Positions 1 to 10,192 of a stretch of 25,790 nt of DNA are shown here, piece after piece; position 1 is the first letter of the stretch; each line of letters begins with the position of its first letter. The position numbers and the translations under genes were made by a program. Source of the stretch: Chara braunii (taxonomy: Eukaryota > Streptophyta > Charophyceae > Charales > Characeae); the NCBI GenBank assembly GCA_003427395.1, contig BFEA01000604.1, positions 353,608-379,397 on the forward strand, in the 5' to 3' direction. The notes below the pieces were generated by a model. That model was not told the origin of the DNA. It did not search any database and saw nothing but the letters and a program-made list of their open reading frames with translations.

Positions 1-248
1 TCCGCCCCCCCCCGATTCCCCCGATTTCCCCCGATCCCCACTTCCCCGACTTCCTCCCTCCCACGCACAATCCGCGCGCGATCCGCCGAGTCTGCTTCCC
101 TTCCCCCTGCGCGACTTTTCCCCCATGTTCCCCCCCTATCATCATCATCATCATCAATCTACCCGTACCCTACCTACCACGCTACCACCCATTCAATCGT
201 AGATAAGGATCGCTCCGCCCTCGATTTACATCAAAACTCATTTATTCC

Positions 249-281
<33 letters not shown>

Positions 282-284
282 CAT
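1..284. other. Unclassified flank with simple repeats
   Basis: No gene is visible. The first ~130 bases are pyrimidine-rich with long C runs. An (atc)n tract lies at about 138-155 and an (att)n tract at about 249-284, the latter forming the insertion site of the next element. Confidence 0.8.
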
Positions 285-1012
285 CAGGGTAACCGGCGTT
301 CCGGATGGGCCAAACGCCCGAACCCGAACGCCCGAACGTATGGGACCCCTTGGGGATGCGTTCGGCCCGACCAAAAAAACAAACAAACAAAGTCATCAAA
401 AAAATCTGAAGCAAAGATATGTTATGGAGAAAAATAAATTAAACAAGATTTCCCTGAGCATTACATCCGAATTCCTTACCAAATTTGAAATAAAAATAAA
501 ATACGAAAAATAAATACTAATAACAAAAATAAATAAAAATAAAGAGAGAATTAAATTTAGTGAGTGTGCGAGCATGTTTTCGACACCGCCATCTTTGGGG
601 ATTTTTCATTTGCTTTTGGCAAAGCTAAATTTCCTGAAAATTTACAGATGTGTACTTCACATAATACAAAACCCACTAAAAACGTTTCAAAAAATAATAA
701 AATTGTTTAGACCCCAAACTAAAGTGAAAACAAAAAGTAAAAAGTGAAAAAATACGTGGGCGAGCAAGTTTTGACACCGCCATCTTTGGCGATTTTTAAT
801 TCTTATTCGGCTTAGCCAAATGACTTGCAAATTTACAGGCATGTACATCACGTCATAGAGAACTCACAAAAAAAAAATTCAGAAACAAATAATTATTTTT
901 CGGCCCCGAAATAATTTTTGGCGGGGGCCGAACGCCGTCGTACGGGACCCCGAACGCCCGTACGTACGGAGGTCTGCCCGGGGACCTCCGTACGTACGGG
1001 CTGGTAACCCTG
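285..1012. mobile_element. Non-autonomous hAT-like DNA transposon, copy 1 (728 bp)
   Basis: The left end reads cagggtaaccggcg and the reverse complement of the right end reads cagggttaccagcc, so the termini are inverted repeats starting CAGGG, a form common in hAT elements. The flanking 8-mers attatcat (277-284) and attattat (1013-1020) differ at one position and would be the target duplication, but they lie in an (att)n tract, so this support is weak. GC-rich subterminal blocks surround an AT-rich core, and there is no transposase. The left half matches, in reverse orientation, the 290-bp element at 12732-13021, which supports one family. The hAT assignment rests on the ends and 8-bp duplications only. 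Confidence 0.7.
566..905. repeat. Two diverged direct repeats inside hAT-like copy 1
   Basis: Units start near 566 and 756. Both contain gacaccgccatctttgg (582-598 and 773-789, offset 191), and similar AT-rich text follows in each, including an aaatttacag block. They explain much of the extra length of this copy over the shorter relative at 12732. Confidence 0.65.
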
Positions 1013-1331
1013 ATTATTATTACTATTCTAGAATTCATTCTAAATTTTTTGAAAATTTGAAAATACTTTATCAACTATCTATCTCGACATTTCTTTCCCA
1101 ATTTTTTTTTGTTTTTTCGAAATTTTTGAATATACGTAGGATTAAGCATTCTTTCTTGGCATCTCTTCTTTGAAATTCGAAAATAATTTAAATTCATTCT
1201 TTTTTTTTTCCGAAATTTTTGTAATTCGAAAAATTCTACAATTAACTAAAGTCCCTTTTCGACATTTCTTTTCCGAAAACATCGCTAATTAATTAATTTT
1301 TAAAATTTTTAAAATTATGTTTTTCTTTCTT
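1013..1331. other. AT-rich non-coding flank
   Basis: AT-rich sequence with many aaattttt and ttcgaa-like words and no gene. It resembles in style the AT-rich DNA at 12568-12731 and 13022-13240, so the family A array probably sits inside one AT-rich block. Confidence 0.6.
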
Positions 1332-2349
1332 GGCTAAGCGTCAGATTTTATATCTAGGGCATGTACTTGATGGTGACGGTATTAAACCGGAAGACACAAA
1401 GATTGCAGCGATTCGTGATTGACCTAACCCCCGCACTTTGTCAGAGTTGCGGTCGTTCCTTGGGCTAGCCAACTATTATCGGAAGTTCGTTAGACACTTC
1501 ACGATAATTGCTGCTCCCCTTCGTAGATTGCTAAAAAAAAAAATTATTTGGAAGTGGGACTCGGATTGTACAGCTTCGTTCAAGCGTTTAAAGAAATGTT
1601 TGATTAATTATCCAGTTTTGAAGGTTGTTGATCCTTCGTTGCCCTTTGTAGTCACAACCAACGCCAGTCAGTATAGGATAGGCGCTGTACTCCAACAGGA
1701 TGACGGAAACGGATACAGGCCTGTTGAGTTCATGTCCCGACGAATGCCTAATAAGAAGGTCGCCGCTTCTACGTATGAGAGAGAGTTGTTTGCTCTCCGG
1801 GAAGCCTTGGAGCATTGGTGACACTACCTCTTAGGACGCCACTTCAAAGCGTACTCAGATCATGAGACACTTCGCTGGCTCAAAACGCAGGCCCGGATGA
1901 CACCTAAGTTGACTAGGTGGGCCGCGGAGATTGATCAATATGACTTTGAGTTGAAGCCAGTCGAGCTTAAGTATAATGTTGTCGCCGACGCATTAAGTCG
2001 AAGATCAGATTTCTTCGGTGCCATTGTAACATATTTGAATGTGGGCACCGATTTGCAAGAAAAAAATAGAAACACGTATTCCACTGATCCTGTCTATGGC
2101 GCTATGCTTACGCGTGTACAAGAAGCGCCCGCAGAGTTTCCTAACTATCGTATCACACAAGGACTGTTGTTTGAAAGAACTGACGTGCATGATAGGCTTT
2201 GTATTCCAAATGTGGAAGAGATCAAGAGTTTGATCTTAGGGGAATGTCACGACACTGAAGGCCATTTTGAATGGAAGAAGACCTACGCAAACCTTGTGCG
2301 TTCCTACACCTGGCCTCGTATTAAACCAGACTGCATTGCATATGTGTAG
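1332..2349 (+). pseudogene. pol: A1 pol fragment: RT end, RNase H, integrase zinc region
   Basis: Translation gives the end of RT, the RT-RNase H connection (SFLGLANYYRKF), an RNase H domain and the start of integrase with its two zinc-binding His (ECHD, EGHF). Stops interrupt it: TGA at 1420 where relatives usually have Trp, TGA at 1819 where copy A2 has CGA (Arg), and TAG at 2347. The first RNase H catalytic Asp is changed to Asn (AAC at 1660-1662; A2 has GAC at 9503), while the ERELFAL and DALSRR motifs remain. The 1420 and 2347 stops are shared with A2; the 1819 stop and the Asn are private to A1. It cannot make a working enzyme. Confidence 0.9.
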
Positions 2350-3567
2350 GGTTGTCAAGTGTGGCAAAGAAATAAGAGCACTACACAGCCTCCCCTTGGT
2401 CTACTTAAGCCTTTGCCAATTCCAACAGGTTCCGGAGACTCTGTGTCCATTGACTTTATGGACACCAAGATAAAAAGCAGGAATGGAAAAACGCAAGTCA
2501 TGGTCATCCTCGACCGATTCAGTAAGTATGCTGTCTTTGTAGCATTACCCGCGGAAGCAAAAACAAAATTAGTGATCCGGGAGTTCTTTAACCATTGGGT
2601 GAAAAACTATGGACATCCCTTGACAATTGTGAGTGACAGAGATACACGGTTCACGAGTGAACAATGGCAACAACTTATGAATGTCTATGGCTCTAAGTTA
2701 ACTATGTCATCAGGAAGACACCCTGAGACAAATGGCCAGACTGAGCAGATGAATAAGATTTTGCAGCAAANGCTGCGCATGTATATNNGTCCNNACCAGA
2801 TTGACTGGGANGAACATTTGCCCAAAGTTGCTAGTGCCTACAACAACNCTGTTCACCTCTCTACATGTAGGACTCCAATGGAATTGCATCTGGGATGGCG
2901 TCCGCGCAGGCCTATTGATCGGCTGAACCCGGACCAAGTGCATAAGCTTCCACTAGGAACAAGTGAGTTTGCTATACAATATCAAAAGGATATAGAAAAG
3001 GTAAAAGAAAACATTATCAAAGCACAACATCAAACGATTGAACAGGCAAATAAGCACAGGAGACCTTCACAGTTTGCTATAGGTGATCTAGTGTGGGTTA
3101 AGTCTAAGGAGTTTGTTCCCGAAGAAAACATCTCCCAGAAATTGTTACCAGCCTACAAAGGACCTTGGCAAGTTCTAGATGTAATCGGCGATGTGGATGG
3201 TCCTTCATACGTTATAGAGATTCCTCTGCATCTGCATACGTATCCAATATTCCACGCTTCAAAGTTTTTACCTTGCGTAACCAATGAGTTGTTTCCCAGT
3301 CGCAGATCAACAATAACTCCTAGTATGGATGGGAAATACGACGTGGATAAAATTGTTGCTGAAAGTACCTTTCAGACTGGACGTAGAGGCAGACCCCAGC
3401 GACAATATAAGGTAAGATTTGCCTATCAGGACCCAAGTGAAGATCGTTGGTTCACAAGAGAGGAGTTAATTGAGTTTGCACCTCATATTGTGTCTGCATA
3501 TGAAAGAGCAAGAAGAGGAATAAGTATCATAGATAGATTAAGGTTTCTCAGAGGACTTCGAAATTAG
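2350..3567 (+). pseudogene. pol: A1 integrase core and chromodomain
   Basis: Open from 2350 to the TAG at 3565. It holds the DDE integrase core (IDFMD, VSDRDTRF and NGQTEQMN give Asp, Asp, Glu), the GDLVWVKS segment of the integrase C-terminal domain, and a divergent chromodomain at about 3343-3540 (YKVRFAYQDPSEDRWFTREE), which marks a chromovirus. The second Cys of the HHCC zinc motif reads Trp (TGG at 2362), as in A2. Ns occur at 2771, 2787-2788, 2793-2794, 2811 and 2848. No start codon of its own is expected, since it is the tail of a polyprotein whose upstream part is broken. Confidence 0.9.
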
Positions 3568-3797
3568 GTCGGCGAGAGTAAAAGGGCCTTAGACCCTGTT
3601 CAGCAAATGCAGCATAGAGGGGTCACTCGCCAGGGCCCAACTCGTGAAAGCAGATCAAAGGACAGGTTCTCTGGGTCAAAAGTCACATCCTGGTTTAACC
3701 AAAAGCCAATGTCAAAGGTCACAGTTGTGCCCCTGAACGAACAGTTGCAATGTTTAGGTTTGGAGGTCGCATCTGTTCGTCCAGACGGTGTGCAAGT

Positions 3798-3886
3798 AAT
3801 GTCTGTTCACGTGTGTTTGTACGTGCCATATGTGTGCCTGTTCGTGCAGTATGAGTGTCTGTTCGTGTAGAATGTGTGTCTGTCCA
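3798..3886. repeat. Imperfect ~21-bp tandem repeat in presumed U3
   Basis: About four units of a gtgtgtctgttcgtgcagtat-like word follow each other. The second A copy has the same array at about 11651-11739 with a few base changes. Short tandem arrays upstream of a TATA box in an LTR can act as enhancers; that role is inferred. Confidence 0.65.
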
Positions 3887-4099
3887 AAAGGAAGTCAAAG
3901 GACAGGTTCCCAGTTCTGTCTAAATCTAATATGGAGTCTAGATTCAGACACCCAGTCCGAAATATAGGCCAGATGGCCGCAGCAGCAGCAGACCCTGAGG
4001 GGAAAATACTGGGACACGACATATGCATGGCTCTGGGACTGAGGAAGGCCCGAAGTGCCAATACAGGCCAATGCAGACCTCGCCAAGGGAGGCCAGCAG

Positions 4100-4106
4100 T
4101 ATAAAG
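4100..4106 (+). promoter_or_regulatory. TATA box in family A LTR (copy 1)
   Basis: TATAAAG in the context gcagtataaagcaat, 612 bases before the LTR end. It is the only good TATA match in this LTR and would drive the genomic transcript of copy A2. Confidence 0.55.
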
Positions 4107-4715
4107 CAATAGGTCAGCCTCCCTTGACATTAGATTCTCCAGTGGCATTGATACGTGGAAGTGCTGTAGCACTTGTGCGTTAGCTTGCTGGGTGAGCGCT
4201 GGCAGGAGAAGCTGCGCTAGGAGGAGGAAGGCTGGGCGCTAGCTTGCAAGAGGCAGCCATAGTTGCGCCAGCATGTTAGTAGTAGTAGAAGGGTTAGTCA
4301 GTAGTCTTTAGTGAGTAGCATTCAAAGTAGATCTTCGCAGTAGGAGTGTGCATGTATGGTGGGACTAGAAAGCCAAGACTGAGATCCAAGATAGAGAAGA
4401 ACAAGAGAGTGGGGCAGGATCTGGCTATGGTTGATACTTACCTGCTGTGCGCTGTATTTGAGTTCTGAAGGTGGCGCTGGTTGAGCCAGGCCCCATTCGT
4501 GAGACAAAAGAAAGATCGTGATAATGTTGGGCGCTGAACTTTGGATCTCGATATACTCTTGTATAATGTGTTAATGATTAATTGAGCAGCGCAACTTGGT
4601 TCTATTCCATCTCATTTGGACTATGTGTGAGCTTCATCTTGTGTGTGAGTCATTGTCCATGCATGCGTTGTGATACACTCCAGCAAGAGAAGGACAGTCA
4701 GGTCCCTTGCAAATT

Positions 4716-4728
4716 TGGTATCGGAGCA
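4716..4728 (+). other. Primer binding site, initiator Met-tRNA type
   Basis: TGGTATCGGAGCA matches the plant initiator Met-tRNA primer site (TGGTATCAGAGCC) at 11 of 13 positions. It starts 5 bases after the LTR end at 4711, the expected place for priming minus-strand DNA synthesis. It is absent after the other LTR copy at 12567, which shows that only the LTR at 4711 is in 5' position. Confidence 0.8.
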
Positions 4729-5585
4729 GAAGCTTGTTGCACTCACTGCGTTGGCATGAGTAAGTCCGGCGAGAAGAAGAAACGAATGCTGGCTTGAGGA
4801 TGATGCTGGCGATGGTGGAGTTGTGAGACAGAGGTGGATTGGGATTGGGGAAGAAGTGAGCCGAAGAGGAAGGGGCAAAAGAATACTTACCTGGAGCGCT
4901 GGAGTGCGGAGCAACGAGGAGCTTCATCGACGGCCGCTTCAAAGAGAGAAGAACCTCCTTGTCCCCTTACCTGGCTGCGTGTGTGTGTACTCTACTTCTT
5001 TCCCTCTCTGGTGGTCGCTGCTGCTGCTGTCTACCTAAGGTCTGGTCTGTGAGTCAGGACACAAGTGTCTAGTCACATTAGGGGTAGTAGTGGTCAGAGT
5101 CTTGTAGGTCCTCTCTTCTACCCCTCTAATCTGACATTTGTAGGAGGTAGTAAAGGTGGGGAATGTTGGTGTTAGTGGCTGATTGCCACGTCAGAGTGCA
5201 AGCACGGTATCAAGCAAAGTTAATTGGGCAGTGAGAATCTGTGTGATCGAAGTATAGCCCGGGTACTCTGATATAGTACATACTCCAACTTCTCCCTGCG
5301 CAAGAGGACAAACAACCAAGGTTAGTATAAACAGAAATAGCGAGACCAAGAAAAAAGAAAGAAAAATACTAACTAAGAAGGAGACCAGCAGCGTTAAAAA
5401 GGGAAAAAAAAAAGAGAGAAGTTTTATTGAGTTTTACTCTGAAATTCGTTATTAAACAACGATTTCCAAAGTGTAAAAACAAAAAAAAAAAACAGCATCC
5501 CATTCACATCGGAAAGAGTCTAGTAGTAGTGTGGGGGATAGTCTCTTGGTGGACCAGCGGAGGACTACCTGTGTTGTCATCCACC
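4729..5585 (+). other. Untranslated leader of copy A2
   Basis: No convincing gene. It contains ATACTTACCTG at 4883-4893, an imperfect inverted repeat (5072-5087 with 5118-5135) that could form an RNA hairpin, and a purine-rich stretch followed by tgttggtg at 5143-5171 that resembles a polypurine tract plus LTR start but has no partner. A-rich runs precede the gag start. Confidence 0.5.
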
Positions 5586-7680
5586 ATGGATGACTATCCC
5601 ATGCAGGGGATTATGGCCCTTTCGGTGTTGTTGGGGCCCTTGTTTCGAGTGTTTTTTCCCCTGGGCTTCGGGAGAGTCTGTGCCTCCCGAATGATGATGA
5701 GATCAGGAGCAATCAAGTCGGGGCCCACGCCTGCGGAACAGGCTGAAGTGGAGCGTCGCCAGGCTGAAAAGAAGAAAAAAAAAGAGGAAAGAAAAAGACA
5801 GAAAGAAGAAGAAATAAAAAAGAAAATGCAGATGGAAGAAGAGAGAGTGAAGAAAGAAATGAAAGAAAGATTGGAGAAGGAGTTAAAAGAAGAATTATAG
5901 GCTATGGAGGAAGAAGAGTCTGAAGAAGGGGGAGAAAAACTTATCAGACGGCGGACAGAGAAGGCAGAGAGTAGTCAGGCAGGTGAATTGTTTGTTAAGC
6001 CGCAGGACTGGTACGACCAGTATGCTTACACCAGCGATCGACTCGAAGAAATAGAAGAAGAAAGGGATGTGTTCATTGCAAGACTGGCAACTATTACAGA
6101 TCAGAGAGAAAGAGATCTGATGCTTGAAGAGAAATGGGCAGAAGTGCATGCTAAGATGTTGGCAACAAAGCGGCAAGAGCTAAGAGATTGCAAACAGAGG
6201 GTACAAGGTTGCACAGAGAGTTGCAAGAGCAAAAGGATAAACAGGCGGCAACAAAAGAAAAAATAGCCCTCCTAACAGCAACAGTTCTGCATACCAAACA
6301 AGAACTAGATGCAATGAACAAAACTCTGCAGAAAGTGGAGTCCCACCAATACAAATTTGAAGGAGTCTAGAACACCTTCCTTCAGAAGTCTGCAAGGGAT
6401 GTAAATCAGCATATCCAGTCGTACATCTAGAAACTAGATAATCACATCACACAAACCTTTACTCCGGCCGTAATTGAGAAGATAATTCAAGGCAGCGGCG
6501 CAGGAGGAGGAGGAGGTGGTGATGGAGACGGAGATGGAGGAGATGGCGATAAGAAAGGAAAGGGGGTGCTGCGAGAAGACAGTGGGGATGCTAAGAAGAT
6601 TAAGGTTTAAGTGCCATGGACTTACACAGGCAAGAGGGAGGAGAGTGTCCTGCACTGGATTGCGGTCATAGAGTCCTACGTGTACGGTCAGCGCATCCCA
6701 TATTGGGACAGAGTTCTGATGGTCACTTCATGCATGGCCGGCGATGCAATGAGCTTCGCCATTTCGTTGCAAAAAGAAGCAAATTGTCAAACTATGATTG
6801 AATATTCACAGCAAACCAGAACTGAAGACTTCTTTAAAGCAGTAAGAGAACGATTCGAAGATAAGAATTTAGCACGCCGCACTGAAATGCTGATTTTGAA
6901 TATCGCGGATCGTAAATGGAAGAGTGCGTCTACACTCAAAGCAAAGATGGACGAACTCTTGCAATGCGCTGAGCATGGACTAACTCCTACACAAGTCCTC
7001 AAGAACTTCGCTAGGGCACTGCCCGACCCTCTCCGTACTCAGTTGTACCCCCGCACAAAAGAAGAGGGGATGACTTACGAGAAGTTCAACAAAATCGCCA
7101 TAGATCATGCTGGCTTCTTAGCTGAAACTAATTACTGCCATTACAGGAAGGATTTGCAAGCGGGTAAAAAGTGGCAGAACCGCACTATCTCAGGGAACAT
7201 CCCTGGGAAAGACAACCTTCTTCTAACTTTTGAAGAAGGAGGTGTTGAAACTCTCGCCTATGACCAAATAGATTATGGTCTGGAGGGAGGACCCAGCGCT
7301 CCGGTAGCTCAGGAGGGGAGCTACGCGGCCGTTGCAGCCCGCGGGGGAGGGCGCCAAGGAAGAGGTCGTGGCCGAGGAAGAGGAGGCCGCGGACGTGGTG
7401 GAAGAGGACCCGGTACCCAGAGGGGTGGTGGCGAAGGTAGCTACTACGCGGGTGGAAGGGGTTATGGTCCCTCGCAAGGTGGCCGTGGTTTCAATTCTGC
7501 CTGGGGAAGAGGACGAGGCACGTGGTACAACAATTGGGATAAGCCATACCCACCTCATCCAGGTCTACCCGAAGGGGAACCTTGGAAGAAGCTGGGGATC
7601 ACAGAAAAGTTTGGCAGGAAAGAAAAGTTGTCGACCAGTGCCTTAAATGTGGGGACCCCAACCACATTGTCCCCTATTGC
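5586..7680 (+). pseudogene. gag: Family A gag polyprotein, broken
   Basis: An ATG at 5586 sits in ccaccatgg, a strong eukaryotic start context; a second plausible start is the ATG triplet at 5692. The N-terminal ~40 residues include a hydrophobic stretch, followed by a long Lys/Glu-rich coiled coil. The frame is cut by TAG at 5898, shifts between 6188 and 6266, and then meets TAG at 6368, TAG at 6428 and TAA at 6608. From 6611 comes a ~220-residue capsid-like part, then an Arg-Gly-rich nucleic-acid-binding tract (about 7340-7530). A CX2CX4HX4C zinc knuckle at 7639-7680 lies in yet another frame. RGG tract plus knuckle identify this as the nucleocapsid end of gag. Confidence 0.85.
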
Positions 7681-7682
7681 CC

Positions 7683-8954
7683 TGACTACAAGATGGCAAA
7701 AGGGAACAACCAGTAGAGGTCTCAGTTGCCTCTACAGGGACTTCGGGTGTTGAAAAAAATAAATCCTCCCATTCGAAGGTCCCATTGGCAGAAACTGAAG
7801 AGGTAGACAGTCCCCATCTAGTACCCTGTCCAGAGGTGGCAAGAGTATGCATCTCTCTAGATGGATCCCTCACTGGCATGGGTGATGAGTTGGCCGCTCG
7901 TCGCCAAGCCTAGACTGAGATGAAGAAACGAAAAGGACAGTTAATAATTGCAGATCTAGAAGTGAACAAAATAAGAGTTGGAGGTATGATTGATAGTGGA
8001 TCAACTCGCAGTTATATTAGTAAGAAAGGATTGCAAAAGTTGCGTCTCGGGCTAAAGGTTAAGCAATTAGATGAGCCCGTAGTAAGTAAATTAGCTAATA
8101 GTACAGTAACTGTGATTGATAGATATGGTGAAGGGGTTAAGATATACTTCCGGCTAGAAGCAGAGGGGAAGGTGGAACACGGTCTCCACTCTCTGACTCT
8201 CTTGGTGGAAGATAATCTTCCCTTCGACATTCTCTTAGGTATGGATTGGGGTGAAGCTGCAAATGCGGACATAAAGATGAGGGATCATGAGTGTTGGCTC
8301 CCTAGTCCGCAGGGTGGAAAGAAGAGAATCCGCCTCTTTCATGAATCAGGTAAGGAAAGCAGCTTAGCTCATTGCTGTATGAGTGCCCCCGCGTTCGCCC
8401 GCCATGTGAAAAAATATAACTTGTATGATCAAGTCTTTGTTGCATATGTGCGCCCGATAAAAGAAGGTGAAATTAAAGAAGAGGCAACGTCCCCAGAGAT
8501 TGAAAAGATTTTAAAAGAATTCGCAGATGTGGCAGAGGCCCCAAGCGGTGTTGTGGAACGCCCTATCAAACATCGCATTGAGATCATTCCAGGAAGTCAA
8601 ATTCCTAAGGGGCCTATATACAGAATGTCACCTAAAGAGTTAGATGAACTGCGAACCCAGCTTGATGAGATGCTGGAAAATGGATGGATAAGACCTAGCT
8701 CCTCGGCTTATGGTGCGCCAGTGCTTTTTGTGCCAAAGAAAGATGGTGGGGTCCGCATGTGTATAGACTATAGGAGACTCAATGATATAACTATTAAGAA
8801 TGCTGAGCCATTATCCCGAACTAACGATTTGTTGGATAGAGTGCAGGGTAGCAAATACTTCACTAAGATCGATTTGAAGTCTGGCTACCATCAAATCGAG
8901 GTAGAGCCGGAAGACCAATATAAAACTGCCTTTCGAACGAGGTATGGGCACTAG
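7683..8954 (+). pseudogene. pol: Family A protease and N-terminal RT
   Basis: One frame is open from 7683 except for a TAG at 7911. It contains an aspartic protease: active-site DSG at 7992 ([11 protein letters not shown]) and the downstream ILLGMDWG motif. RT follows, with the [28 protein letters not shown] and [13 protein letters not shown] motifs carrying the first catalytic Asp. Reading stops at 8952, where comparison with the conserved RT motif suggests a single lost base rather than a simple stop, since the next conserved motif is one frame over. The protease is fused upstream of RT, typical of Ty3/gypsy. Confidence 0.9.
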
Positions 8955-9265
8955 AGTTTATTGTGTTGCCCTTTGGTCTTACAAATACCCCTGCAACTTT
9001 CAAGAGAACAATGAATGAACATTTTCGCGAATGGCTTGATAAGTTTGTCGTAATCTACCTTGACGATATTTTGATCTTCAGTAAAGATCTGAAAGAACAT
9101 TGTGAGCACCTTCGACTTGTGCTAAATAAACTACGTGAGACAAATCTGAAGTTGAACCCTAAGAAGTGTGAGTGGGCTAAGCGTCAGGTTTTATATCTAG
9201 GGCATGTACTTGATGGTGACGGTATTAAACCGGAAGACACAAAGATTGCAGCGATTCGTGATTGA
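8955..9265 (+). pseudogene. pol: Family A RT palm and thumb
   Basis: Continues RT in a new frame after the break at 8952: LPFGLTNTPATF, then the catalytic YLDD at 9056-9067 and FSKDLKEH, and the thumb with CEWAKRQVLYLGHVL. It ends at TGA (9263) where the family usually has Trp before a Pro. Copy A1 has the same TGA at 1420, so the lesion is older than the split of the copies. Catalytic residues are intact, but the protein is cut on both sides. Confidence 0.9.
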
Positions 9266-10192
9266 CCTAACCCCTGCACTTTGACAGAGTTGCGATCTTT
9301 CCTTGGGTTAGCCAACTATTATCGGAAGTTCGTTAGACACTTCACGATAATTGCTGCTCCCCTTCGCAAATTGCTTAAAAAAGAAACTATCTGGAAGTGG
9401 AACTCAGATTGTACAGCTTCGTTCAAGCGTTTAAAGAAATGTTTGATTAATTATCCGGTTTTGAAGGTTGATGATCCTTCGTTGCCCTTTGTAGTCACAA
9501 CCGACGCCAGTCAGTATGGGATAGGCGCTATACTCCAGCAGGATGATGGAAACGGATACAGACCTGTTGAGTTCATGTCCCGACGAATGCCTAATGAGAA
9601 GGTCGTCGCTTCTACGTATGAGAGAGAGTTGTTTGCTCTCCAGGAAGCCTTGGATCATTGGCGACACTACCTCTTAGGACGCCACTTCAAAGCGTACCCA
9701 GATCATGAGACACTTCGCTGGCTCAAAACGCAGGCCCCGATGACACCTAAGTTGACTAGGTGGGCCGCGAAGATTGATCAATATCACTTTGAGTTGAAGC
9801 TAGTCAAGGGTAAGTATAATGTTGTCGCCGACGCATTAAGTCGAAGATCAGATTTCTTCGGTGCCATTGTAACATATTTGGATGTGGGCACCGATTTGCA
9901 AGAAAAAATTAGAAACGCATATTCCACTGATCCTGTCTATGGCGCTATGCTTACGCGTGTACAAGAAGCGCCCGCAAAGTTTCCTAACTATCGTATCACA
10001 CAAGGACTGTTGTTTGAAAGAACTGACGTGCATGATAGGCTTTGTATTCCAAATGTGGAAGAGATCAAGAGTTTGATCTTAGGGGAATGTCACGACACTG
10101 AAGGCCATTTTGGATGGAAGAAGACCTACGCAAACCTTGTGCGTTCCTACACCTGGCCTCGTATGAAACCAGACTGCATTGCATATGTGTAG
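9266..10192 (+). pseudogene. pol: Family A RNase H and integrase zinc region
   Basis: Opens with SFLGLANYYRKF, then RNase H with all four acidic positions visible: Asp in TTDAS (9503), Glu in ERELFAL, Asp in PDHETL and Asp in ADALSRR. The integrase N-terminus follows with the His pair (ECHD, EGHF) and first Cys (PDC). TAG at 10190 ends the frame in the middle of the HHCC zinc motif, at a position compatible with Gln. This is the less damaged copy of the region: A1 has an extra stop and a lost RNase H Asp. Confidence 0.9.

Larger units (their letters stand above)
1332..4711 (+). mobile_element. Family A Ty3/gypsy retroelement, copy A1, 5'-truncated
   Basis: This stretch matches 9175-12567 almost base for base (offset 7843 at the left end, 7856 at the right after small insertions). 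Similarity starts abruptly at 1332, inside RT, so the LTR, gag, protease and most of RT are missing on the left. It ends at 4711 in ttgca, the CA terminus of an LTR, which is followed at once by the primer site of copy A2. A1 therefore shares its 3' LTR with A2, as expected for a tandem array made by recombination between LTRs or by misassembly. Confidence 0.85.
3568..4711 (+). repeat. Post-pol region and LTR of family A (shared A1 3' LTR / A2 5' LTR)
   Basis: Non-coding stretch repeated at 11384-12567. The LTR right end is set at 4711 because the two copies diverge after ttgca there and a tRNA primer site begins 5 bases later. The left end cannot be fixed: both copies are preceded by the same pol text, and I see no clear polypurine tract followed by TG. 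A TATAAAG box at 4100 suggests transcription starts near 4130, leaving a long R-U5. The sequence tcaaaggacaggttc occurs twice (3655, 3895). Two stop-free stretches (3607-3870 and 3874-4104) share one frame and are divided by a TAG, but have no recognisable domain. Confidence 0.75.

Noticed and set aside
4883-4893. Possible U1 snRNA gene start (ATACTTACCTGG)
   Set aside because: Only the first dozen bases fit U1; the following sequence does not, and the same word lies inside LTRs.
4582-5052. Short open frames of 70-100 codons on both strands in the A2 leader
   Set aside because: No domains and no second copy to test conservation; expected by chance.
5143-5171. Purine-rich tract followed by tgttggtg, looking like a polypurine tract plus LTR start
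   Set aside because: It lies in the A2 leader, 450 bases after the primer site, and the sequence does not recur near 12567, so it is not the LTR edge of this element.
7223-7646. Long open frames on the minus strand and in frame 3 over the gag RGG tract
   Set aside because: They are shadows of a repetitive Arg-Gly coding stretch.
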